From an uncultured bacterium (GTDB taxonomy: Bacteria > Patescibacteriota > Andersenbacteria > UBA10190 > CAIZMI01): a stretch of DNA of 56,122 nt. Location of the stretch: the NCBI GenBank assembly GCA_903934015.1, contig CAIZMI010000055.1:1-56122 (forward strand), written 5' to 3'. Positions 27,578-35,410 of this stretch are shown in pieces. A model generated the notes under the pieces. That model had not been told where the DNA came from. It was given only the letters and a program-made list of their open reading frames with translations, and did not search any database. Position numbers and translations under genes: made by a program. How positions within the stretch are numbered: position 1 is the first letter of the stretch; every line of letters begins with the position of its first letter.

Positions 27578-27826
27578 GTGGTAATGGAAGGCACCATTAG
27601 TCTTGGCGTAAAAAAACGCCAATTAACATCGAAACGTTGTTCTTTAAAGAAGGGGGGAAAAGGGCCATGGGTAACTGACCCCGCACTGGCCCATGGACGA
27701 AGCCACAACTTGGTCAATGATCGACCTTTCCGCCGTATTTCGCTTAGTTTGCCATTGGGCAGAGTGATTGCGGCGGTTTTCACTATTCTCGGACTTGTAT
27801 TTAAAATAATGGCCGAGCATAATTAA
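27578..27826 (+). CDS. possible small protein with C-terminal hydrophobic segment
   Basis: An open frame of about 80 residues with a strong GGAGG (27565-27569). GTG 27578 gives the best spacing; ATG 27584 is the alternative. The N-terminal half is basic, and the C-terminus has a hydrophobic stretch (LGRVIAAVFTILGLVFKIM) that could be a membrane helix. The stop lies 3 nt before the DUF5652 ATG. The region also has inverted repeats, so it could instead be an mRNA leader. No family recognised. Confidence 0.4.
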   Translation: MVMEGTISLGVKKRQLTSKRCSLKKGGKGPWVTDPALAHGRSHNLVNDRPFRRISLSLPLGRVIAAVFTILGLVFKIMAEHN

Positions 27827-27829
27827 CAA

Positions 27830-28051
27830 ATGGAAACGAACTATGTATTACAAATTATTAATGATCCGACAAAAATGCAATGGTTGTTTTTGTTAATGAT
27901 CTGGACTATCCCATGGAAGGGGTTTGCGCTTTGGCGGGCCGCCAAAAATAAACAACTACCATGGTTTATTGGAATTTTGCTTATTAATACATTCGGTATC
28001 ATCGAAATAATTTATCTGGCATTTTTCCAAAAGAAGAGCGAGGAAAAATAA
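27830..28051 (+). CDS. DUF5652 small membrane protein
   Basis: 73 residues, two membrane helices. It carries the family pattern WTIPWKGFALWRAAKNKQLP followed by WFIGILLINTFGIIEIIYL. DUF5652 proteins are small membrane proteins frequent in CPR genomes and of unknown function. It ends 3 nt before xseA. Confidence 0.9.
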   Translation: METNYVLQIINDPTKMQWLFLLMIWTIPWKGFALWRAAKNKQLPWFIGILLINTFGIIEIIYLAFFQKKSEEK

Positions 28052-28054
28052 TTC

Positions 28055-29422
28055 GTGACCGGAATGCCACATCACGAGGAAGGTTTAGAGGATAATGTTA
28101 AACCGCTAACGGTTACGCAGTTTATCGAACAAGTAAATTCGGTAATGGCTGATCAGGTGGCATGGGTCGAGGGGGAAGTTTGTGATTTACACATTTCACA
28201 GGGGAAATGGATGTATTTCAGCCTAAAGGATGAATCGGCAATTATTAATTGTTTTGCGATGCTTTTTCGCGTAAAAACACCTATCGAGGAGGGAATGAAA
28301 GTGCGGGTTTGGGGTGTTCCAAGAATTTATCCAAAATTTGGCAAATTCAGTATTAACGTGGAAATTATTGAGCCTTCCGGAGAGGGTGCTCTTAAGCGAG
28401 CCTTTGAGTTAATAAAAAAGAAGATGGAAGCAGAAGGGCTTTTTGATACGGCACGAAAAAGACGATTACCGCGTTTTCCCGAAAAAATTGGGCTGATTAC
28501 ATCTTCTGATGCGGCGGCATATACAGATTTTATTAAGGTACTTAAAGCGCGACGAGGTGGAATTGAAATTAATTTCGTTTCGGTTTCCGTGCAGGGGCGT
28601 GAAGCTGTGACGGAAATTTGTTCCGCCATCGATAAACTAAATGAGGTATCGCCAGATTTAGATGTGCTTATTTTAGTACGTGGTGGCGGTAGCATTGAGG
28701 ATTTGCACGCTTTTAATGACGAGACTGTCGTGAGAACTCTAGCACGGTCACGAATACCAACAATGACCGGTGTTGGGCACGAGCGTGATGTAACCCTTGT
28801 CGATTATGTTTCTGATGTGCGAGGATCAACTCCGTCCAATTGCGCGGAATTGCTTACCCCGACAAGAGAAGAGTTGGTATCGGCAATTAATGAATTAACG
28901 GGAAAGCTGTCGGCAAATGTACAGGAAAACATTCTTCTTAATGAGCGTGGTGTGCAAAGAGCGGTAAATCGTTTACACGAATCCGTGACGGGGTCTGTGG
29001 AAAAAGTGCAGTTTCTTGCACAGCAAATGGCGAATGTTGGAAGATTTTTTTCACTTTCTCTGCAAAAACATTCTTCCGGTCTACAAAATCTAAATAAAAA
29101 TCTTCAAACAAATTATATTGAAACACTTAATCGTTATGGTCAAAAAGTTTTAATGGTGGAGCGCGTGCTCAGTTCAATCCATCCCGAAAAAACATTAGCA
29201 CGCGGGTATTCAATCACAAAAACTTTAGCAGGTAAGGTTATTCGAGACGCTAGTGAATTGAAGAGCGGTGATGGTATCAAAACAGTACTTCATCGTGGTA
29301 CAATTAATTCAATCATAAATTCATCAGAAATATGTCATCCAAACCAACCCAAAATTTTACAAAATCCTACGAAGAGCTCGAAAAAATCGTCGCGGAGTTT
29401 GAAACAGGCAACATTGATTTAG
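28055..29422 (+). CDS. xseA: exodeoxyribonuclease VII large subunit
   Basis: 455 residues from GTG 28055. Degrades ssDNA to oligonucleotides. N-terminal OB fold (WVEGEVCDLHISQGKWMYFS), then the nuclease core with KIGLITSSDAAAYTDFIKVL-type sequence (here EKIGLITSSDAAAYTDF), LILVRGGGSIEDLHAFNDE and PTMTGVGHERDVTLVDYVSD. A long coiled coil follows. The last ~30 codons overlap xseB by 91 nt in another frame, an unusually long overlap; the overlapped tail (Ser/Lys/Asn-rich) looks non-essential. Confidence 0.96.
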   Translation: MTGMPHHEEGLEDNVKPLTVTQFIEQVNSVMADQVAWVEGEVCDLHISQGKWMYFSLKDESAIINCFAMLFRVKTPIEEGMKVRVWGVPRIYPKFGKFSINVEIIEPSGEGALKRAFELIKKKMEAEGLFDTARKRRLPRFPEKIGLITSSDAAAYTDFIKVLKARRGGIEINFVSVSVQGREAVTEICSAIDKLNEVSPDLDVLILVRGGGSIEDLHAFNDETVVRTLARSRIPTMTGVGHERDVTLVDYVSDVRGSTPSNCAELLTPTREELVSAINELTGKLSANVQENILLNERGVQRAVNRLHESVTGSVEKVQFLAQQMANVGRFFSLSLQKHSSGLQNLNKNLQTNYIETLNRYGQKVLMVERVLSSIHPEKTLARGYSITKTLAGKVIRDASELKSGDGIKTVLHRGTINSIINSSEICHPNQPKILQNPTKSSKKSSRSLKQATLI

Positions 29423-29568
29423 AACGCGATTTGCCAAAGTTTGAGCGTGGATTAGAATTGGCAAAAAGTTGTCGAGACCGTTTAAAAGAATTAGAAAACC
29501 ATGTGCGCAAAATTGAGAATACTTTCCACCTGAAGACCGACGCGATTCAGGAAAATAAGGAAGCGTAA
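29332..29568 (+). CDS. xseB: exodeoxyribonuclease VII small subunit
   Basis: 78 residues. Two-helix protein that binds the XseA coiled coil. Typical motif SYEELEKIVAEFETGNIDLE, then LPKFERGLELAKSCRDRLKE. It starts inside the 3' end of xseA, consistent with coupled translation of subunits that act together. Confidence 0.92.
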   Translation: MSSKPTQNFTKSYEELEKIVAEFETGNIDLERDLPKFERGLELAKSCRDRLKELENHVRKIENTFHLKTDAIQENKEA

Positions 29569-29579
29569 CTACAAAAAAT

Positions 29580-30305
29580 ATGCGCAAATCAACAAGAAAA
29601 CTTTTCTTCTCGGCAACGTCGGGAGCTTTTTTGGGCGGAGTGCTAATCCTTCTGATCCTTTCTATGATTGGCGCCGGTAATCGGGTTGCTAATAATAGTC
29701 CTGGTTCGCAAGTGTCGGTTGTTGGTGGTAATCCCACGGCAATGCCGGTTTCTTCTGCTAGCGCACCTGTGGCAAGTATTTTTGCGAGCCCGGAAAGCAC
29801 TGCTACTCCAAAGGCGGAAGTCAGCAGTTTTTTGGATGGAAAGTTTGTTTACAGCTTGCCAGCGGGTTATCGTGTTGCATCTAAAATTGTCTCAATGGAT
29901 GCAAAGAATTCACCAAAAATATTTTCCGTGCTCACAATTACAAAGGGTACAGAAAAACAGGAAAATGATTATGTCAGTTTGGTAAAACAGATTCAGGGTG
30001 GAGAGGAAATTCCTTCGGCAAATGAATTACCACAATTTCTTCCAGGTAAAACAATAACAATCCTTACAACATCCAAGAACGCGGAGGATTCAGATGCTAA
30101 ATTGTCTAAAGGTCAAGAAAAAATAACTACATCGCAGGGAAATTCAGGGATGCGCTACATTCGCGTAGAAGGATCGACGCCATATGATGTCGTATATCTA
30201 AAACTATCAGAAGGAAGGTTGGTTTCGGTGCAAATGAGTTATGGTTCCGAAGAGCCCGTTTTTGATGAAACAGCATTTATGGCGGTCGTAAATTCGATCA
30301 AGTAA
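29580..30305 (+). CDS. membrane-anchored extracytoplasmic protein, unknown
   Basis: 241 residues. N-terminal membrane anchor (about 10-32: FSATSGAFLGGVLILLILSM), a Ser/Ala/Pro-rich linker of about 50 residues, then a compact domain beginning LDGKFVYSLPAGYRVASKI and ending FDETAFMAVVNSIK. The second part resembles small beta-sandwich domains of PsbP/DUF type found in CPR secreted proteins, but I cannot name it. It lies 11 nt after xseB. Confidence 0.65.
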   Translation: MRKSTRKLFFSATSGAFLGGVLILLILSMIGAGNRVANNSPGSQVSVVGGNPTAMPVSSASAPVASIFASPESTATPKAEVSSFLDGKFVYSLPAGYRVASKIVSMDAKNSPKIFSVLTITKGTEKQENDYVSLVKQIQGGEEIPSANELPQFLPGKTITILTTSKNAEDSDAKLSKGQEKITTSQGNSGMRYIRVEGSTPYDVVYLKLSEGRLVSVQMSYGSEEPVFDETAFMAVVNSIK

Positions 30306-30371
30306 CAAAAGTTATTAGTATTCTTTTAAAAAAGAGTGGTATAATAAACCCATTAATTAACATAAACTCGC

Positions 30372-31118
30372 ATGCTCCAACAAGAAAAAAACAAACTAAA
30401 GTTCATCACCGTCGCCTACTTCTTCTTGCCGATCCTCTTTTTTCTCGCCTCTTCCGTTGAAAAATTAGATAGTGTTTTATATTTTGCCATCGTGATTCTG
30501 TGCGCCGGCCTTCTTCTGCTTAAGTTTCTTCCCAAGCGCACTCCCCAACTGGTATTGTTAATTTGGGCATTATTCATTTGTGCGTTAGTCTCCGTCACCG
30601 GCTGGTTTTTCTCTCCGTTCTTCTTTACCCTCTACCTTCTCGGTGTTGGTCTTGCTTTCATCTATCCGTTTCGTGTCTCTGTCGCTTATGCACTCTCTGT
30701 TATCTTAATCTTTCTTTTCTCCGGTGACGTGAATGGCAGTTTCGACATCATGCTTCTCCTTTCTCTTCTTTCCGTTATCCCCGTCTCCCTCGCCTTAAGA
30801 CGCGATTTTCTTAAGGTGCAACAAGATCAAAAAGACATCCTCGTCCTGGAGACAGGAGACAGCAAAGACAGCACCGCGCTGGAAAATCTTCTGCAAAACT
30901 CCATCAACAGAGTCGGCATAAACTTAAGACAGCCGGTAACCTATCTTAAACAAGGTTTAGCCGAACTGGACGAAGCAGAACTTTCGCCAAAAGAAGCCAC
31001 CACTATGCTTAAAAAGATGCGTAACACGGTGGAAGAGATTTTCACTATCATCCGTGAATTCGAGCACGGAGCCACAAAAAATCTCTTCTTAGCCAATAAA
31101 GACAAGAAAAACAAATGA
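30372..31118 (+). CDS. polytopic membrane protein with degenerate histidine-kinase DHp helix pair
   Basis: 248 residues. About five or six membrane helices fill residues 10-150. The C-terminal ~75 residues look like a histidine-kinase dimerisation domain (NLLQNSINRVGINLRQPVTY, then LKKMRNTVEEIFTIIREFE). However, the phospho-acceptor His of the H-box is absent (GINLRQPV in place of HELRTPL) and there is no ATPase domain. It overlaps a response regulator by 4 bp, so it is probably the regulator's membrane partner. The + strand is markedly C-rich here, unlike neighbouring genes. Confidence 0.65.
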   Translation: MLQQEKNKLKFITVAYFFLPILFFLASSVEKLDSVLYFAIVILCAGLLLLKFLPKRTPQLVLLIWALFICALVSVTGWFFSPFFFTLYLLGVGLAFIYPFRVSVAYALSVILIFLFSGDVNGSFDIMLLLSLLSVIPVSLALRRDFLKVQQDQKDILVLETGDSKDSTALENLLQNSINRVGINLRQPVTYLKQGLAELDEAELSPKEATTMLKKMRNTVEEIFTIIREFEHGATKNLFLANKDKKNK

Positions 31119-31504
31119 CCACCGATACGACAAAATCCATTCTTCTTATTGAAGACGATGAAGCGTTAAGAGAGATGTATACGCTAATCATTACAAAAGC
31201 GGGATATATTTTAGAAACAGCCACCGATGGGGTACAGGGTATCGCCAAATTGCGTCAAGGCGGATACAGTCTTGTTCTTTTAGACTTGATGATGCCTAAT
31301 TTGGATGGGGTTGGTGTTCTTAAATCAATGCAGGTTGTCAGCAACAGACCAAAAAAACAAAATGGCCCTATTATTATTCTTTCCAATGCCGGCTACGACA
31401 AAGTGGCGGAAGAAGCAACAAAGCTTGGCGCTAAAGGTTTCTTAATGAAAGCGGAACTGACGCCTAAAGAATTGATCAAGGAAATACAAGACAGGATCGG
31501 GTGA
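31115..31504 (+). CDS. single-domain response regulator (CheY-like)
   Basis: 129 residues. Receiver fold with acidic pocket (LIEDDEALREMY), phospho-acceptor Asp at about 57 in LVLLDLMMPNLDGVGVL, switch residue in IIILSNAGYD and Lys in LGAKGFLMKAE. No output domain. It is translationally coupled to the degenerate sensor upstream. With no kinase domain beside it, the phosphodonor must come from elsewhere or be acetyl phosphate. Confidence 0.93.
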   Translation: MTTDTTKSILLIEDDEALREMYTLIITKAGYILETATDGVQGIAKLRQGGYSLVLLDLMMPNLDGVGVLKSMQVVSNRPKKQNGPIIILSNAGYDKVAEEATKLGAKGFLMKAELTPKELIKEIQDRIG

Positions 31505-31583
31505 GTGTGAGCCATTACGCGTCGGTTATGTTTTTTTAGTACGTATTAATTGTATATCGTTTTGGAAGTTTTTCGATTCGTGA

Positions 31584-31589
31584 TATGAT
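31584..31589 (+). promoter_or_regulatory. extended -10 of the MNT/HEPN pair (leaderless)
   Basis: TGA-TATGAT ends 6 nt before the ATG at 31596, matching the spacing seen at 15906, 42835 and 47104. Confidence 0.55.
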
Positions 31590-31595
31590 AAAATC

Positions 31596-32006
31596 ATGCT
31601 TGAATTTGACAAAGAAAAACTAAAAGAAATCGCGGAAAAATACGGTTTAGCCGATGTTTATTTATTTGGCTCAAGAATTTCCGGTTTTGCAAGAGCAGAT
31701 AGCGATCTTGATGTTGGAATAAGATTCAAAAACGGTTTGCCTAAAGAAGAAGAAAGAGGGAAATTGTATGGCGACATTTTTTCTGATTTGTCGTTGTGTT
31801 TTGCAGAAGTAAAGATTGACTTGGTTTTTATTGATGAAGTTTTGTTGCATTTTCAGTATAAAATTATCAACGACGGTCAATTGATTTATTCAAAAAATGA
31901 AGAAAATTCGATGAATTTTGAGGAACAAATTGGAAATTATTACAGGGATTATAAATATTTTATCGATGAATATTTTAAGGGTGTTTTAGCTTTTTCTGCC
32001 AAATAA
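31596..32006 (+). CDS. mntA: MNT-domain nucleotidyltransferase antitoxin (MntA-like)
   Basis: 136 residues. Minimal nucleotidyltransferase with GSRISGFARADSDLDVGI: Gly-Ser at about 25-26 and the metal-binding aspartates D37 and D39, with a third D in IDLVFID. In MntA/HepT modules the MNT protein polyadenylates and silences the HEPN toxin. The active site is complete. The partner hepT begins 1 nt after the stop. Confidence 0.9.
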   Translation: MLEFDKEKLKEIAEKYGLADVYLFGSRISGFARADSDLDVGIRFKNGLPKEEERGKLYGDIFSDLSLCFAEVKIDLVFIDEVLLHFQYKIINDGQLIYSKNEENSMNFEEQIGNYYRDYKYFIDEYFKGVLAFSAK

Positions 32007-32007
32007 A

Positions 32008-32445
32008 ATGATGGAAGATAATTTCAACAAAGAAAAAGTTGTTGAGCGGATAGGTGATATTAAAAACTCTGTTTTGGAATTGGAGAGATTCCAAAAAATG
32101 GATTTGGATGAATTTTTGAAAGATAATGACAATTATAATCTGTCTGCCTATCATTTGAGGATTGGTATTGAAGCGGTTTTGACAATCGGAACGCACATTT
32201 TGTCGCGGATTCCGCAAAACGGAAAGAAAAAGGATTATACCCAGGTCATTTTGTCATTGGCTGATTATAGTGTCTTGCCGAAGGATTTTAGTCAAAAAAT
32301 TAAAGGAATGGCGGGCTACAGGAACCGTTTAGTGCATCTTTATTGGAAAATAGAACCGAAAGAGCTCTTGACGGTGATCAAAGAAAATTTGGGCGATTTA
32401 GAGGAATTTATCAAATATATCGAAAAGTTTTTGAAAACTCTCTGA
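32008..32445 (+). CDS. hepT: HEPN-domain toxin (HepT-like, DUF86)
   Basis: 145 residues, all helical. The RNase motif of HEPN toxins (R-x4-6-H) is present as RNRLVHLYW (R105 and H110) after the conserved MAGYRN segment; YW follows as in DUF86 proteins. Member of an MNT/HEPN toxin-antitoxin module that acts as an RNase under stress or phage attack. Confidence 0.9.
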   Translation: MMEDNFNKEKVVERIGDIKNSVLELERFQKMDLDEFLKDNDNYNLSAYHLRIGIEAVLTIGTHILSRIPQNGKKKDYTQVILSLADYSVLPKDFSQKIKGMAGYRNRLVHLYWKIEPKELLTVIKENLGDLEEFIKYIEKFLKTL

Positions 32446-32628
32446 AGATTGGGATTGATTGGGTTTGAAAAATTAGTCTTACGAGTCAAAAAAATATTGT
32501 GGAGCTTTTTTCCGAGTTGGCTATTTTGGACGTCTTTGAAAATGTGCTAAGATTGCTCACAGTGCCGGTGTATTTTTGTACTATTATTTTATTACGCATT
32601 ATTCAATAAAACAAACACAATTCTTATA

Positions 32629-33177
32629 ATGTCTTCACATTCTTCACATTTCATTGTTGTCTTGGCTTTATTATTTTTAGGAATTGGAGGTATTTTGTTT
32701 GTTAATCAACGGTTTTCGAATAAAAATAACGTGATACAGGAACAAATAATCTTTTCAGATGAAGAACAGAATCAAATACGGAATGTAGTCAGCGATTTTG
32801 AAAATAGTATGAAAGACGATGTTAGACAAGAAAGATTAGATAGTTCACTAGCATTTTTTGTTGCGGATAATCGGGAAAGTGATAAAACATATCGGGAAAA
32901 ATTTTTAGCAGAATTGGCAGGGAAAAGTTATAGTTTCAAGATCATAAGCTATAAAATGATTTTGCCGTCGGAATCTATAAATGGGGTGGTTACGGTACTG
33001 GTGGAAGAAACGCGCGATTATGAACAAAAAAGTAATTATGGAGTAAAATTTTCGCGTCAAATTAGATTAAAAAATATTGATGGTTGGAAGATCGAGGCGT
33101 ATAAAAATATGAGTTCGGGTAATATTTATTCGGGTAGCTTATCAGGCAGTGAAAAATATAGTGGTTTTTATCCTTAA
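32629..33177 (+). CDS. membrane-anchored extracytoplasmic protein, unknown
   Basis: 182 residues. N-terminal anchor (FIVVLALLFLGIGGILFVN, about 8-26), then a soluble domain of about 150 residues with a helix followed by strands (GVVTVLVEETRDYEQKS, KNIDGWKIEAY). The layout is like NTF2-type or DUF4878 domains, but this is a guess. It lies upstream of the DGR target and may share its transcript. Confidence 0.6.
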   Translation: MSSHSSHFIVVLALLFLGIGGILFVNQRFSNKNNVIQEQIIFSDEEQNQIRNVVSDFENSMKDDVRQERLDSSLAFFVADNRESDKTYREKFLAELAGKSYSFKIISYKMILPSESINGVVTVLVEETRDYEQKSNYGVKFSRQIRLKNIDGWKIEAYKNMSSGNIYSGSLSGSEKYSGFYP

Positions 33178-33291
33178 TAATTGTTCATACTTTCTTTGGT
33201 CGGTGAGTGGGTTATATGCTTGCGTATCTGTTCCGATGCGGTGAAGCGAGAGTCGTGCTATATTGTGGATAAGGTTTCAATTTTAAAAATT

Positions 33292-34641
33292 ATGAACATT
33301 AAACATTTCTCTAAAAATCATCTAGTTTGTTTGGCGTTATTTGTGTTTTGTACGGCATCCTTATTTCTGGCAAATTCCGCTTCAGCTAATAACGTCGCGG
33401 TAGCAAATGTGTCTTTGCAAAATATCAACACAAGTGCAAAAACTGTGCAGATTAAATTTGATTTGTCGCAAAGCAACGCGTTTGGCGATCTTACTTGGGA
33501 CGGCAATGCTTTTTCAGACTACTTGTGGATAACCGTAAAATACAGCGCGGACGTGCTTAATTTGCCTAACGATGGTTATAAACACGCCACACTGGCGTCG
33601 GGAGGAACAATTACGCCGTCATCGGATAATCAGGGTGCCTTTGTTAAGGCTTCAGACGCGACAACAAATATGACTGTGGTTTGGAATTACGGTGCAAACA
33701 GCGTCGCGGATAACGCGATTGTTAATGTTAAAGTTTTAGCGTTGGAAACCGTTAAAATTCCCGAAGGCGCGTTTATTTATAACGCCGGTGGTATTGGCGG
33801 GGCACTCTTTAATAATTATGGTGGTGGCGCGCAAGCAACGGTCAGTTCCGTCGCAAATATTCCCACAGGAGCCGCTTCCGGGTGGCCAAACGGATTTGGT
33901 TCATTTTATTTGGCAAAATACGAAGTTTCGCAAGGGCAATATGCTGATTTTTTGAATATGCTTTCTACTACCGACTCTACTGCACGTTTTGGCGCCACTT
34001 CCGCAAATGGGTATACAATAACCTACACTGCCGGCAACGCGTATGGTAGTAGGTACTCAGCCAGTGTGCCCAATCGCGCCAGTAATTTTATTTCATGGGA
34101 CGATGCCAAAGCGTACGCCAGTTGGCTGGCGATGCGACCAATGACGGAAATGGAGTTCGAAAAGGCATCCAGGGGCACCACCCTTGGTGGTACAAACACA
34201 AATACGTATCCGTGGGGCAACACCGCGCCGGATACTGCCACATACTCGTATAACGACGGTTCCGGAGCGGCCACGATGAATAAATTTTTCGCTTCCTACA
34301 ATAGCACGCTAGCTCGTCCGGTTGACGTTGGGCATTTTTTGAGAGGAGATATCGCGCGAACAAATGAGCAAACCGGCGCCTCGCCTTATGGTGTAACAGA
34401 CTTGGCCGGTAACAATTGGGAGCATTTAATAAATTGCGCGCAAACTGTTGTGCCGGCCAATGGTGGTGGCACTGTTACCGCGCCTGCTTCATGGCCGGTG
34501 GCCTCCGCTGGAAAAGGCATTCGTGGCGGGTATTGGAACGGCGGTGCCACTTACTTGCGTGTGTCAGACCGTATCGACGCCGGCTACACGAGCGCGGTTC
34601 GCTACGGCAATGTCGGCTTTCGGCCCACCAGGACTAATTAG
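33292..34641 (+). CDS. DGR target: secreted SUMF1/C-type-lectin-fold protein
   Basis: 449 residues from ATG 33292 (MNIKHFSKNHLVCLALFVFC). An upstream in-frame start at 33181 would bury the signal peptide, which ends near SANSASA. An N-terminal beta domain (about 28-185) is followed by a formylglycine-generating-enzyme (SUMF1) type domain with FYLAKYEVSQGQYADFLNML, FISWDDAKAYASWLAMRPMT, EMEFEKASRG, YPWGNTAPD, GVTDLAGNNWEHL and the final NVGFRPTRTN. This fold is the commonest DGR scaffold. It most likely binds ligands at the cell surface rather than acting as an enzyme. Residues 414-441 contain the 13 diversified codons. Confidence 0.93.
   Translation: MNIKHFSKNHLVCLALFVFCTASLFLANSASANNVAVANVSLQNINTSAKTVQIKFDLSQSNAFGDLTWDGNAFSDYLWITVKYSADVLNLPNDGYKHATLASGGTITPSSDNQGAFVKASDATTNMTVVWNYGANSVADNAIVNVKVLALETVKIPEGAFIYNAGGIGGALFNNYGGGAQATVSSVANIPTGAASGWPNGFGSFYLAKYEVSQGQYADFLNMLSTTDSTARFGATSANGYTITYTAGNAYGSRYSASVPNRASNFISWDDAKAYASWLAMRPMTEMEFEKASRGTTLGGTNTNTYPWGNTAPDTATYSYNDGSGAATMNKFFASYNSTLARPVDVGHFLRGDIARTNEQTGASPYGVTDLAGNNWEHLINCAQTVVPANGGGTVTAPASWPVASAGKGIRGGYWNGGATYLRVSDRIDAGYTSAVRYGNVGFRPTRTN
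34515..34634 (+). repeat. DGR variable repeat (VR)
   Basis: 120 bp at the 3' end of the target gene, ending 4 nt before the stop codon. Aligned without gaps to the template repeat at 35261-35380, it differs at 15 positions, all of which are A in the template; no other base differs. Changed codons are Y414, G417, G418, Y421, L422, I428, D429, Y432, S434, V436, Y438, G439 and V441. The last 22 bp (34613-34634), GC-rich TCGGCTTTCGGCCCACCAGG plus AC, are identical and fit an IMH-like initiation site. Confidence 0.97.
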
Positions 34642-34703
34642 CCGTTTGATCGTTTTGCGTCGCGTAGTGAAAATTTGTTTTTAATTTTATCTAAATATAA
34701 ATT

Positions 34704-35042
34704 ATGGCTAATCTCGCGCCTGTCGTTCTAAAACATTATGATTTAATCTTGTGGATGTTTCCAAAAATTTCAAAGTTTCCGCGTGATCATAAATTTTTGC
34801 TCGGGGATAGGATAGAAAATTTGTTGTTGGATATTTTGAAAAACCTAATGACCGCAAATTATCAACCCAGCACGCGCGTAAAAAATTTAACGGATGTAAA
34901 CCTAATGTTGGATTATCTGCGTATTTTGACGCGCCTTTGTAAAGACCTGAATTTTTTTAATAATAAAGAGTATGAGTTTCAGGCGAAGGCCGTCGATGAA
35001 ATTGGTCGGATGGTGGGAGGCTGGGCTCGCGCGCAAAAATAA
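34704..35042 (+). CDS. avd: DGR accessory variability determinant (Avd-like)
   Basis: 112 residues, all helical, consistent with the four-helix bundle of Avd proteins. Conserved-looking features include an aromatic first helix (YDLILWMFPKISKFPRDHKF), LLGDRIENLLLDILKNLMTA, and a basic tail (MVGGWARAQK). Avd binds the DGR reverse transcriptase and template RNA and is needed for mutagenic cDNA synthesis. It lies between the target gene and the template repeat, the usual order. Confidence 0.88.
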   Translation: MANLAPVVLKHYDLILWMFPKISKFPRDHKFLLGDRIENLLLDILKNLMTANYQPSTRVKNLTDVNLMLDYLRILTRLCKDLNFFNNKEYEFQAKAVDEIGRMVGGWARAQK

Positions 35043-35075
35043 GTTTTAACCGGCGTGGGGGAGAATGCTAGAGTT

Positions 35076-35156
35076 TCCGGATCATAAAAATAATCCGGAG
35101 AGCAGGCAATTTTTAGTCCAAAGTCAATTTCCTTGGCTTTAAAACTTTAAAGCCAA
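35076..35156 (+). other. hairpins in the DGR leader between avd and TR
   Basis: Two stems: TCCGGAT (35076-35082) with ATCCGGA (35093-35099), and a perfect 11-bp stem TTGGCTTTAAA (35133-35143) with TTTAAAGCCAA (35146-35156). They precede the template repeat in a non-coding stretch (35043-35260) and may shape or end the transcript that supplies the template RNA. The second could also act as a terminator, though it lacks a T tail. Confidence 0.6.
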
Positions 35157-35260
35157 AATAGGGCGAAGTATGTTTTGTTTAGCCGGTAGCTGTAATTACG
35201 GTGAAAGTTATTCAAAAGTAAGGAATCGCCGCCCAGATTATCAGGGAGTTGGCTTCGCAC

Positions 35261-35380
35261 AGGCATTCGTGGCGGGAATTGGAACAACGATGCCACTAAC
35301 ATGCGTGTGTCAGACCGTAACAACGCCGGCAACACGAACGCGGATCGCAACAACAATATCGGCTTTCGGCCCACCAGGAC
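35261..35380 (+). repeat. DGR template repeat (TR)
   Basis: 120-bp non-coding template, 746 bp downstream of VR and 30 bp upstream of the RT start. It is rich in AAC (11 codons are AAC or AAT in the VR frame), a codon whose A-to-N changes cannot create a stop. 15 of about 35 adenines are changed in VR; C, G and T are never changed. It supplies the RNA that the RT copies with errors at A before the cDNA replaces VR. Confidence 0.97.
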
Positions 35381-35410
35381 GCTACTTCTCCACGCCAGTT
35401 AAAACTTGCA

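Noticed and set aside
33841-34641. Target gene as an active sulfatase-modifying enzyme
   Set aside because: Only the SUMF1/C-lectin fold is recognised. The end of the domain is the DGR variable region, which fits ligand binding, and I could not identify the catalytic Cys pair of true formylglycine-generating enzymes.
34515-35380. VR and TR as an ordinary duplication
   Set aside because: Random divergence would hit all four bases; here all 15 differences are at template A, with RT and Avd genes alongside.
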